A stretch of DNA of 64,000 nucleotides, taken from an uncultured Winogradskyella sp. (GTDB taxonomy: Bacteria; Bacteroidota; Bacteroidia; Flavobacteriales; Flavobacteriaceae). This document shows positions 54,391 to 62,184 of the stretch, piece after piece. The stretch is from contig NZ_CANMIW010000001.1 in assembly GCF_947498005.1 (NCBI RefSeq), positions 682,001 to 746,000 of the forward strand. Direction: 5' to 3'. The notes beneath the pieces are model-generated. The model was given only the letters and a program-made list of their open reading frames with translations. It had not been told where the DNA came from and searched no databases. The first letter of the stretch is position 1. Each line of letters starts with the position of its first letter. A program made the translations under genes and the position numbers.

Positions 54391-55404
54391 ATGTATATTA
54401 TATTTTCTGAAAAAGATGATAAACAGACAAACGAGATTATAGATCGACTTCTCTTTTATGACAAAGAGGTTAACCGCTATAACGAAGATTTTAACGAAAC
54501 GCAACTTAAAGAGCTTTCAGGTTTTTTTCGGAGCCTGAAAATTACTATAAACTCTGAACTTTCTATAAAAGGAAATAAATTAGCTATCTATCATCGCAGG
54601 CCCATACCTACACTAATAAGCCTTCTTTTAGAAAGGGAATTAGTGGAAACAGATATAGTTTATCCAAACTTCAAAAAAGATTCAAGGTATTTTCGATTAC
54701 TCAAAACTAATTACCTAACACACCAAAGTAGGTTTTATGAGATAGTTCTAAATAATCCCAATTATACCATTTGCAAAATTGATCATAGAGTTAACAAGCT
54801 GGATGTGCTTATAAAAGCGTCAGAATTGGGAATGGACGTACCTAATACACTAGTTTCAGGCGATAGAGAAGAGATAATTAAATTTTTTCAAGAATGTAAC
54901 GAGAATATAATAACAAAATCTTTGTATGCAATAATACCAAGTTATAATGGGAATGATGAAGGATTCATATTGAAGTCTTACACTGAACCAGTAGAAGACG
55001 TAGAAATGATTCCAGAACATTGCTTTCCTGCTTTTTTTCAACAGAACATAGAAAAAGCTTACGAAGTCCGCGTTTTTTTCTTGGACGGAAAATGTTATTC
55101 CGCTGCTATCTTATCTCAAACTAACAATACCTCACATGTAGATTACCGACGTGAGGATATGGAAAACCCAAGCCGGATTGTACCATATAATCTAAATAGT
55201 AAGACAAAATCGCAAATCATAAAATTGATGAAAGTCGTGGGTCTAAATACAGGATCTTTGGATTTTATTATAGGGCAAGATGGTAAGACTTATTTCCTTG
55301 AGGTTAATCCAGTCGGACAATATGGTTTTATTAATAGCGCGTGCAATTTCAAAATTTCTGATGATATTGCTAAAAAAATGATACAATTTCATGAAAGACA
55401 GTAA
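54391..55404 (+). CDS. gwsG: ATP-grasp peptide maturase, grasp-with-spasm system
   Basis: A 337-aa ATP-grasp ligase of the graspetide type, which activates Asp/Glu side chains by phosphorylation and joins them to Ser/Thr/Lys. Features: NRYNEDF and YHRRPIPTLISLLLERELVE in the N-terminal part, nucleotide-binding strands (ENIITKSLYAII), FQQNIEKAYEVRVFFLDGKC, the Arg/Asp strand TGSLDFIIGQDGKTYFLEVN and the closing PVGQYGFIN, characteristic of the GwsG group. It starts 161 bp after the precursor. The last 14 bp overlap the 61-aa gene. Confidence 0.88.
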   Translation: MYIIFSEKDDKQTNEIIDRLLFYDKEVNRYNEDFNETQLKELSGFFRSLKITINSELSIKGNKLAIYHRRPIPTLISLLLERELVETDIVYPNFKKDSRYFRLLKTNYLTHQSRFYEIVLNNPNYTICKIDHRVNKLDVLIKASELGMDVPNTLVSGDREEIIKFFQECNENIITKSLYAIIPSYNGNDEGFILKSYTEPVEDVEMIPEHCFPAFFQQNIEKAYEVRVFFLDGKCYSAAILSQTNNTSHVDYRREDMENPSRIVPYNLNSKTKSQIIKLMKVVGLNTGSLDFIIGQDGKTYFLEVNPVGQYGFINSACNFKISDDIAKKMIQFHERQ

Positions 55405-55576
55405 ACTTACACTAAAAAAGGGCAATGAACTGCCCTTGAACTATTCGTTGATCTCCGTGGAGGAAGATCAATCTAAAAAAGATATTAGTGAGGGCATGAT
55501 ACCTGTAGAATTTTGTAAGATATATAATGCAGACATGTTCGTAAGAAACCCTTATAAGAAAATAATAGAATATTAA
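55391..55576 (+). CDS. Small protein between gwsG and gwsS
   Basis: A 61-aa soluble protein (MKDSKLTLKKGNELPLNYSL at the start, ending VRNPYKKIIEY) whose start overlaps gwsG by 14 bp and whose stop is two bases before gwsS; such tight packing argues it is translated and part of the pathway. No GG motif or signal peptide, one Cys. It may be a recognition or scaffold partner of the maturases; I cannot assign a family. Confidence 0.65.
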   Translation: MKDSKLTLKKGNELPLNYSLISVEEDQSKKDISEGMIPVEFCKIYNADMFVRNPYKKIIEY

Positions 55577-55578
55577 AT

Positions 55579-56592
55579 ATGAAATATTTTAGATTCCATG
55601 GCAATTGTTTTATTGTAAAAGGAGCAACTCAAGCATTAGTGTATGATTTGTTTAAGAGTAGAACCATTGATATTTCGCTACAATTTGCTATGCTATATGA
55701 ATCTCGGTTTTTAATTGATACATATGATGAGGTTTTGGAAAGCCATAAACAATGGAAAGAGCCAATAATTAAACTCATTAATTTTTTAATTGATAATGAT
55801 TTCGCCTTTTTCACTCATGAACCAGAAAACTTCCCTCAGTTAGACATAAAGTTTAACAACGTAAAGAGGATATATAGTTCTGTTATTGAACTTGATACTA
55901 AATCTCTTCAACTCTATGAAGCTTTGATTGAAAATTTATTATCTTTTGATTGTCAATTTTTTTGTCTAATAGTAAGTGAAGATGTTTACGATCATGAGGA
56001 ATTTGAAAAACTATTGGGGATATTTAAAGAGAGTCGTGCTAAATGGGTACAAGTAATAATGAAAAGGCCATATTTAGATTTTAAAGAATTGAAACAGGTA
56101 ACGCATGATATGAGAATTGTTTATAAAATTTACGATGCCCCTAAAGATAAAACAATCAAAGATAGGTGGTGGCTTGAGGAGAGTCCTCATAAATTTGATA
56201 TTGTTGAGTATATTTCGGACTCTTTTGATTTACGCATTAAATCCAAGTACGGAATAGAACATTTTTATCCGACTCAAGATGTATTTTTGGAATCTCAAAA
56301 TCATAACCCTTTTTTTAATTTAAAAGTTTGTATTGATAAGGCAGGCAACTTCAAGAATGATCTTGCCTTTGATGAGTCTTTTGGAAATTTTAAAACCCGA
56401 TCTTTTCATGACCTATTGAAAGACGAATCTTTTAAGAAGTTATGGTATATTAAAAACGATAAAATAGAAAAGTGCAAAGATTGTCAATACCGCTATCAGT
56501 GTTTAAGCAATTCGAATATTAAAGAAATTGAGGGTAAATATTTTAAAATTGATTCTTGTAATTTTGATCCTTATCAAAATGTATGGATTTAG
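55579..56592 (+). CDS. gwsS: SPASM-domain peptide maturase, grasp-with-spasm system
   Basis: A 337-aa protein with the fold length of a radical SAM/SPASM enzyme but no CxxxCxxC cluster motif anywhere in the N-terminal 250 residues. The C-terminus keeps a compact SPASM-like cysteine set: CKDCQYRYQCLSN and, after a gap, DSCNFDPYQN. Proteins of this type accompany GwsG. It probably binds precursor or presents it to the ATP-grasp enzyme rather than doing radical chemistry; this is inference from the missing motif. Confidence 0.85.
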   Translation: MKYFRFHGNCFIVKGATQALVYDLFKSRTIDISLQFAMLYESRFLIDTYDEVLESHKQWKEPIIKLINFLIDNDFAFFTHEPENFPQLDIKFNNVKRIYSSVIELDTKSLQLYEALIENLLSFDCQFFCLIVSEDVYDHEEFEKLLGIFKESRAKWVQVIMKRPYLDFKELKQVTHDMRIVYKIYDAPKDKTIKDRWWLEESPHKFDIVEYISDSFDLRIKSKYGIEHFYPTQDVFLESQNHNPFFNLKVCIDKAGNFKNDLAFDESFGNFKTRSFHDLLKDESFKKLWYIKNDKIEKCKDCQYRYQCLSNSNIKEIEGKYFKIDSCNFDPYQNVWI

Positions 56593-56746
56593 TTTTTGGT
56601 GTTTTAGAACAATCATAAGAGACGTGCTGGAACATGACTGTGCATCAATTTTATGTAATTTAATATATTTTTAGACATTTTCTAATGTGTATTTATCTTA
56701 GTCAAGGAGAATATATTTAACTTATAGGACATAAAAATACTAATTA

Positions 56747-58000
56747 ATGAAACACTTATGTATTATTGCTATTTTTTTGCTATGCATTGCCTGTAATATG
56801 AAAAACGAAGATCAGAAAAAGTTAGATTTTGTGGAGTTTGACTTTCATTTTGATACAGAGTCAAATGAGATGCCGTACAATTTTTCTTCATATTGGGATA
56901 CCTTTCCTACAATTGTCGATAGAACAGCATGGGAATTTGCCAAAATCGGAAACATAAAAAGGATGCATGAGTTTTGGGATACGAAAGAGTCAATTGAAGT
57001 TGAACTTACGCAGAAACAACGAGATAGTTTTGGCTCCTACAAACCAATGAATGCAATAGATTACATATTAAATGAAGCTGAAGAATACCAAGTAGTCATC
57101 ATAAATGAAGCTCATCAAATGCCCCAACATCGAATTTTTACCACTCGACTACTTGAAGGACTAAAAAGAAGAGGCTTTAAGCACTTAGGAATGGAAGGAT
57201 ATTTTAATACGCCTCATGCAGATTCAATTATGCAAGCCAATGGTTATCCTATTCTTGATTCCGGGTATTATACACAAGAACCTCAATTTGGCAATTTAAT
57301 AAGAACTGCCTTTGATATGGGGTTCAATATATTTGGGTACGAAAGCAGTGGACATGCTAATGGGAAAGAAAGAGAAATTAATCAAGCCAGAAATATTGAA
57401 TCCTATCTAAATCGATACCCTAACGAAAAGATATTAATTCATTGCGGTTTTGATCATGTGTACGAAGGAGATATGCCTAACAATTCCATGGATTGGGGAA
57501 GGGCGATGGCAGGGAGATTGACGGAATTTACAGGAATTGACCCATTAACCATAAATCAGACAATTTATTCTGAAAAGGGTAATAGGGATTACGAAAACTC
57601 GTATTATCAGATTACAGATCTAGAAAGACCTAGTGTTTTTGTCAATGAATCTGGTGAGCTATTTGGTCAGCAACGAAAGAAAACCTCTATTGATTTACCT
57701 CCTATGGGCACATTCAGGTATGACATAGCAGTTTTCCATCCAAGAAGTAAAAAGTACGATCGTCCGCAATGGATGGTGTATGGTGATCGTAAAGAAGTCG
57801 AAATATCATTTGTTGAAGAAAATATCCAATGCCCATGTTTGGTACTTGCCTACAAAAAAGGTGAGAAAATCGGCAAAGCCGTTCCTTATGATATACAAGA
57901 GACTGATGATAAAAAAGTTACATTAGTTTTAGATAAATCCGACTTTGAAATTGTCATATTGAATCAGAACAATATAGCCCTAAAAGCTGAATTTAACTAG
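56747..58000 (+). CDS. Lipoprotein with EreA/ChaN/TIKI-like domain
   Basis: Lipoprotein signal MKHLCIIAIFLLCIAC (lipobox Cys at 16). The segment VVIINEAHQMPQHRIFTTRL, then LGMEGYF and a later HCGFDHVYEG, match the spacing of the EreA/ChaN/TraB superfamily, where E-x2-H and later His/Glu residues form the catalytic or haem/metal site. Superfamily members include erythromycin esterases and metalloproteases. In this RiPP locus it might trim, detoxify or bind the product, or give immunity. About 417 aa, with a beta-rich C-terminal domain after residue 310. Assignment to the superfamily is by motif only. Confidence 0.6.
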   Translation: MKHLCIIAIFLLCIACNMKNEDQKKLDFVEFDFHFDTESNEMPYNFSSYWDTFPTIVDRTAWEFAKIGNIKRMHEFWDTKESIEVELTQKQRDSFGSYKPMNAIDYILNEAEEYQVVIINEAHQMPQHRIFTTRLLEGLKRRGFKHLGMEGYFNTPHADSIMQANGYPILDSGYYTQEPQFGNLIRTAFDMGFNIFGYESSGHANGKEREINQARNIESYLNRYPNEKILIHCGFDHVYEGDMPNNSMDWGRAMAGRLTEFTGIDPLTINQTIYSEKGNRDYENSYYQITDLERPSVFVNESGELFGQQRKKTSIDLPPMGTFRYDIAVFHPRSKKYDRPQWMVYGDRKEVEISFVEENIQCPCLVLAYKKGEKIGKAVPYDIQETDDKKVTLVLDKSDFEIVILNQNNIALKAEFN

Positions 58001-58070
58001 GCAAACATAATTTCTGTTTAAATCGTAAAGTTTCAATAGAAAAAATGGAATTATTAAAAACTGTCCATCA

Positions 58071-58370
58071 ATGAAAGAAAATTTTGGACATATTGAAAAA
58101 ACTAATCTCTATGAGGTGTTAATCAAAAACTTTAAAAAATATTGGAATATAACCAAAGATCAAATTGATGTTTGCAATGACTGCGAGATTAGATATTTTA
58201 GTACAGATTTCAGGGCGTATAAAGAAAATCCTAAAAATACTTATTCTAAACCTTTAAGATGTGGTTATAGCCCTTATGCAAATAAGGGGAAAGAGTGGAG
58301 CACAAGTCCATTAAAACAAAAAGCTATTAAACATTATGAAATGCAAGAATTAGTGAAAAAGAATGATTAA
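58071..58370 (+). CDS. Stand-alone, degenerate SPASM module
   Basis: A 99-aa protein equivalent to the C-terminal end of a radical SAM/SPASM or pseudo-rSAM maturase: VCNDCEIRYFSTDFRAYKEN, then SKPLRCGYSPYANKG and NPLKQKAI-like tail. In relatives the central motif reads C-x2-C-E-F-R-x2-C-x-D-C-R-A; here the third and fourth Cys are Ser and Phe, so a normal auxiliary cluster cannot form. It may be a fragment left after truncation or a free peptide-binding module. It overlaps the exporter gene by 8 bp and is translated in step with it. Confidence 0.7.
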   Translation: MKENFGHIEKTNLYEVLIKNFKKYWNITKDQIDVCNDCEIRYFSTDFRAYKENPKNTYSKPLRCGYSPYANKGKEWSTSPLKQKAIKHYEMQELVKKND

Positions 58371-60555
58371 AAATTTTCCTCACTACAAACAACCGGACTT
58401 TAAAGACTGTGGCCCTACATGTTTAAAAATTATTGCAAAGCATTATAAAAAGACTCTTTCTGTACAATACATTAGAAACATTTCTGAAACAATTCGAAGC
58501 GGTAGTAGTTTACTTAATTTAAGTAATGCAGCAGAAAAATTAGGAATTAGAAGTTTGGGTGTTAAAATAACTATTAATGACCTTAAAGAAGCCCCACTCC
58601 CCTGCATACTTCACTGGAATAAAAACCATTATGTAGTTATTTATAAAATTAAAACTTCCACCTTTTATATTTCTGACCCAGCTCACGGCCTCTTAAAATA
58701 CAACCAAAAAGAATTTTTAAAACATTGGATTGGTAATAACGCTACAGAAGATACAGAGGAGGGCATCGCATTATTATTAGAGCCCACAGCAAAATTTTAC
58801 GAAACAGATTTTGACAAGGACAAAACAGAATTTGGTTTTAAGTTTCTTTCAAAATATCTATTCAAATACAAACGCTTTTTATGGCAATTAGTAATCGGCT
58901 TGATAGCAGCCAGTTTACTACAACTTATTTTTCCATTCTTAACCCAAAGTATTGTAGATGTTGGTATAGAAAACCAAGATATTCATTTTATTTATTTAAT
59001 CCTATTTGCACAATTAGCGTTATTTATTGGTAGAACAGCCATTGAAGTTATTAGAAGTTGGATTTTATTGCACCTCAGTACACGTATTAATATTTCCTTA
59101 GTTTCAGATTTTTTTATTAAACTAATGAATTTACCTATTGCGTTTTTCGACACGCGTATGACAGGTGATATTCTTCAACGCATCAATGACCATAAACGTA
59201 TTGAGCAGATATTAACTACATCGTCTTTAAATGTGTTGTTTTCAATGGTAAATTTATTGGTATTCAGTTTTGTATTAGCATATTATAATCTAATTCTGTT
59301 TGGGATATTTCTATTTGGTAGTTTTTTGTATTTCTTATGGATTATCATTTTCTTAAAAAAGCGTAGAGATTTAGATTATAAACGCTTTTCAGAAGTTAGC
59401 CAAGAACAAAGTAAAGTCATAGAGCTCATCAATGGTATGCAAGAAATAAAGTTGCATAATGCAGAGAAACAAAAGCGTTGGTCTTGGGAGTTTGTGCAAG
59501 CACGTTTGTTTAAAGTCTCTATAGAAGGTTTGGCATTAGAACAATACCAAAGTGTAGGCTCAGGTTTTATAAATGAGGTTAAGAATATACTAATTACGGT
59601 ATTATCTGCAAAGTTGGTTATTGATGGTGATATAACTTTGGGTATGATGTTAGCCATTAGTTATATCGTTGGGCAATTAAACTCGCCAATTGCACAACTC
59701 ATTAACTTCATTAGAGAAGTCCAAGATGCTAAAATATCCTTAGACCGTTTATCGGAAATCCATAATAAAGAAGATGAAGAACAACAAGATACTGAGAAGA
59801 TTACAGACATTCCTTTAGAAGCTAACTTAGAATTATCTAAAGTATCATTTCGTTATATTGGCTCAGACCAAATGGTTTTACAAGATTTAGATTTAACCAT
59901 TCCATCCAATAAAGTCACGGCAATTGTTGGTGTGAGTGGAAGCGGTAAAACCACCTTAATGAAACTGCTATTAAAGTTTTATGATCCAAACAGTGGACAA
60001 ATTAAAATAGGTAATCACGATTTGCAAAACGTATCTCAAAAAACATGGAGGCACCAGTGTGGTGTGGTAATGCAAGAAGGCTATATTTTTAATGATACTA
60101 TTGCTAATAATATTGCGGTTGGCGAAGATTACGTAGATAAAAAAAAATTAGCACATGCGGTAGATGTTGCCAATATAAAAGAATTTATAGAAAACTTACC
60201 ATTAAGCTACAATACCAAAATTGGAATGGAAGGTGTTGGCGTGAGCACAGGACAAAAACAAAGATTGTTAATAGCTAGAGCGGTTTATAAAAACCCTAAT
60301 TTTTTGTTTTTTGATGAAGCTACATCAGCTTTAGATGCTAATAACGAAAAAGTGATTATGGAAAAACTTAATACCTTTTTTGAAGATAAAACGGTTGTGG
60401 TTATTGCCCATCGCTTAAGTACAGTAAAAAATGCACACCAAATTGTAGTTTTAGATAAAGGAAAAATTGTGGAAGTAGGTAATCACGATGCTTTAGTGAA
60501 GCAGAAAGGAAATTACTTTCATTTAGTTAAGAATCAGTTAGAACTTGGAAATTAA
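58363..60555 (+). CDS. Peptidase C39-containing ABC exporter (PCAT)
   Basis: Cuts the leader after GG and exports the core. Residues 1-150: C39 peptidase with catalytic Cys in DCGPTCL (about 15-21) and His in NKNHYVVIYK, with DPAHG following. Residues 165-450: six-helix ABC transmembrane domain. Residues 485-730: ABC ATPase with Walker A GVSGSGKTT, signature VSTGQKQR, Walker B FLFFDEATSALD and H-loop IAHRLST. Note the signature is STGQ rather than SGGQ. 730 aa, full length. Confidence 0.95.
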   Translation: MIKNFPHYKQPDFKDCGPTCLKIIAKHYKKTLSVQYIRNISETIRSGSSLLNLSNAAEKLGIRSLGVKITINDLKEAPLPCILHWNKNHYVVIYKIKTSTFYISDPAHGLLKYNQKEFLKHWIGNNATEDTEEGIALLLEPTAKFYETDFDKDKTEFGFKFLSKYLFKYKRFLWQLVIGLIAASLLQLIFPFLTQSIVDVGIENQDIHFIYLILFAQLALFIGRTAIEVIRSWILLHLSTRINISLVSDFFIKLMNLPIAFFDTRMTGDILQRINDHKRIEQILTTSSLNVLFSMVNLLVFSFVLAYYNLILFGIFLFGSFLYFLWIIIFLKKRRDLDYKRFSEVSQEQSKVIELINGMQEIKLHNAEKQKRWSWEFVQARLFKVSIEGLALEQYQSVGSGFINEVKNILITVLSAKLVIDGDITLGMMLAISYIVGQLNSPIAQLINFIREVQDAKISLDRLSEIHNKEDEEQQDTEKITDIPLEANLELSKVSFRYIGSDQMVLQDLDLTIPSNKVTAIVGVSGSGKTTLMKLLLKFYDPNSGQIKIGNHDLQNVSQKTWRHQCGVVMQEGYIFNDTIANNIAVGEDYVDKKKLAHAVDVANIKEFIENLPLSYNTKIGMEGVGVSTGQKQRLLIARAVYKNPNFLFFDEATSALDANNEKVIMEKLNTFFEDKTVVVIAHRLSTVKNAHQIVVLDKGKIVEVGNHDALVKQKGNYFHLVKNQLELGN

Positions 60556-60612
60556 TTATTTGGTTAATCGAGGGAAGCTTGAAGGCATAAGATGGAAGTT
60601 GAAACGGAGGAT

Positions 60613-60640
60613 TGTCCCCTTGAGGGGACATTAGTGGTGC
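60613..60640 (+). repeat. 28-bp palindrome-containing repeat, copy D
   Basis: Matches copies A to C in 25 of 28 bases, including the complete GTCCCCTTGAGGGGAC hairpin. It sits in the gap between the exporter gene and its HlyD partner, so inside a transcription unit. Confidence 0.85.
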
Positions 60641-60665
60641 TTGTTGATAGGTCAAAAAGGAATAA

Positions 60666-61958
60666 ATGGAAAACAAACTAGATAATATAGAGCTGAGAAG
60701 CGAAGAAGTACAAGAAATACTTACCAGAGTACCACATTGGATGATACGTTGGGGAAATGTGTTGTTCTTATCTTTAATATTGATGGTATTGTTTTTGTCT
60801 TGGTTTGTAAAATACCCAGATATTATAGCTTCTGAAGCGTTGGTAACAACCCAAGTGCCACCGCAGAAAGAATATGCGAAAATTACTGGAAAATTGAATA
60901 CGCTTTTAGTAACAGATAATGAAAGTGTAATAGATAATCAACCACTAGCGATATTGGAGAATACAGCCAATTACAAAGATGTTTTTAAGCTAAAATCTAT
61001 AATAGACACTATTACAGTAAATAGTAAATCTTTTTACTTTCCAATAGATAGTTTACCCATTTTATTTTTAGGAGATATAGAATCTCAATTTGCCTTGTTT
61101 GAGAATAGTTATATTCAATATAAATTAAATAAAGAATTAGAACCGTTTTCTAATGAAGCTTTGGCAAATCGATATTCCATATCAGAACTCAACAGACGTT
61201 TACAAAGTCTAAAATCACAACGCGATCTTAATAAAACAGAATTAGAATTCAATTTAAAAGATCTAAACAGACAAACCACATTATTCGAAAAAGGTGTGAT
61301 TTCGGCACAAGACTATGAAAATAAGCAATTGCAATACGCACAAGCAGAGCGTAATTATAAAAACTTTGAAGCTTCCATATCCCAAATTCGAGAAGGAATT
61401 AGTAATGCCAACATGACTTCAAAAGGAACAGAAATCAATCGTGTTAAGGAAGAAATGATATTGCTTAAAAATGTGATTCAATCATTTAATCAACTCAAAA
61501 AAGCCATTAAAGATTGGGAATTTCAATTTGTGTTAAGTTCAAATATTAATGGCAAGGTTTCTTTCTTAAATTACTGGAATATTAATCAAACGGTTAATCA
61601 AGGAGATTTAGTGTTTACTATAATTCCGAGTGAGAATAGTTCATATATTGCGAAGCTTACTACACCATCTCAAAATTCTGGTAAAATTAAAGCAGGACAA
61701 AGTGTAAATATAAAACTAGAAAACTATCCAGATACTGAATTTGGTGTGTTGAATGGAACAGTTAAAAATATATCTCTTATACCAGATAAAGACGGATTAT
61801 ACTTTGTTGATGTTAATCTTCCTGAAAAAATGATAACTTCTTATAAAAAGGAAATAGACTTCAAACATGAAATGCGTGGTTCAGCCGAAATTATTACAGA
61901 AGATTTGAGATTGATAGAACGTTTTTTTTATCAGTTTAGAGAAGTTTTAAAACGTTAA
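60666..61958 (+). CDS. HlyD-family membrane fusion protein
   Basis: Periplasmic adaptor that joins the C39 exporter to an outer-membrane channel. One membrane helix (about 29-50, LFLSLILMVLFLSWFVKYPD), a split biotinyl-lipoyl domain (about 60-100 and 290-320), a long coiled-coil hairpin (about 165-275, with LEFNLKDLNRQTTLFEKGVI) and a beta-barrel region (TTPSQNSGKIKAGQSVNIKL). 430 aa is typical of partners of bacteriocin exporters. No TolC-type gene is in the window. Confidence 0.92.
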   Translation: MENKLDNIELRSEEVQEILTRVPHWMIRWGNVLFLSLILMVLFLSWFVKYPDIIASEALVTTQVPPQKEYAKITGKLNTLLVTDNESVIDNQPLAILENTANYKDVFKLKSIIDTITVNSKSFYFPIDSLPILFLGDIESQFALFENSYIQYKLNKELEPFSNEALANRYSISELNRRLQSLKSQRDLNKTELEFNLKDLNRQTTLFEKGVISAQDYENKQLQYAQAERNYKNFEASISQIREGISNANMTSKGTEINRVKEEMILLKNVIQSFNQLKKAIKDWEFQFVLSSNINGKVSFLNYWNINQTVNQGDLVFTIIPSENSSYIAKLTTPSQNSGKIKAGQSVNIKLENYPDTEFGVLNGTVKNISLIPDKDGLYFVDVNLPEKMITSYKKEIDFKHEMRGSAEIITEDLRLIERFFYQFREVLKR

Positions 61959-62005
61959 CTGTATAATATTAAGTAGCGATTAGCATTAATTTTACTCTAT
62001 GCATC

Positions 62006-62181
62006 GTTTTTCTAAATCGCATAACGAACCTTTGTTTAATCCACATCCTGAGTTATTAGATATGACTAAAAAGGATTGGGAGGAAATCACAGAAGATACG
62101 TTTAAAAAAGTATTTCAGAAATCTGCAGTGAAACGCACTAAGTTTTCTGGTTTAGAAAGGAATATTAAGTTTTTAAAATAA
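62006..62181 (+). pseudogene. Diverged duplicate of the queG 3' end
   Basis: Colinear with queG codons from about 52721 to its stop: [20 protein letters not shown] and so on, ending [16 protein letters not shown] then TAA. Most differences from the intact gene are synonymous (ACC/ACT, CCC/CCT, ATA/ATC, GTG/GTA, CGA/CGC), with several amino-acid changes only in the last 10 codons. No start of its own that would give a functional protein. It lies at the far edge of the RiPP block. Confidence 0.9.
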
Positions 62182-62184
62182 TTT

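Larger units (their letters stand above)
52899..62181 (+). mobile_element. Candidate genomic island carrying a graspetide (RiPP) locus
   Basis: A 9.3-kb block, all genes on the plus strand, inserted exactly at the queG stop codon and closed by a diverged 175-bp copy of the queG 3' end. Cargo: regulator, precursor, maturases, lipoprotein, exporter. No integrase or transposase is seen. The repeated gene end is the signature of site-specific or homology-assisted insertion at a gene's 3' end; mechanism is inference. Confidence 0.6.

Noticed and set aside
61999..62181. A 60-aa gene after hlyD
   Set aside because: It is the out-of-context 3' end of queG, starting at a chance ATG; scored as a pseudogene fragment.
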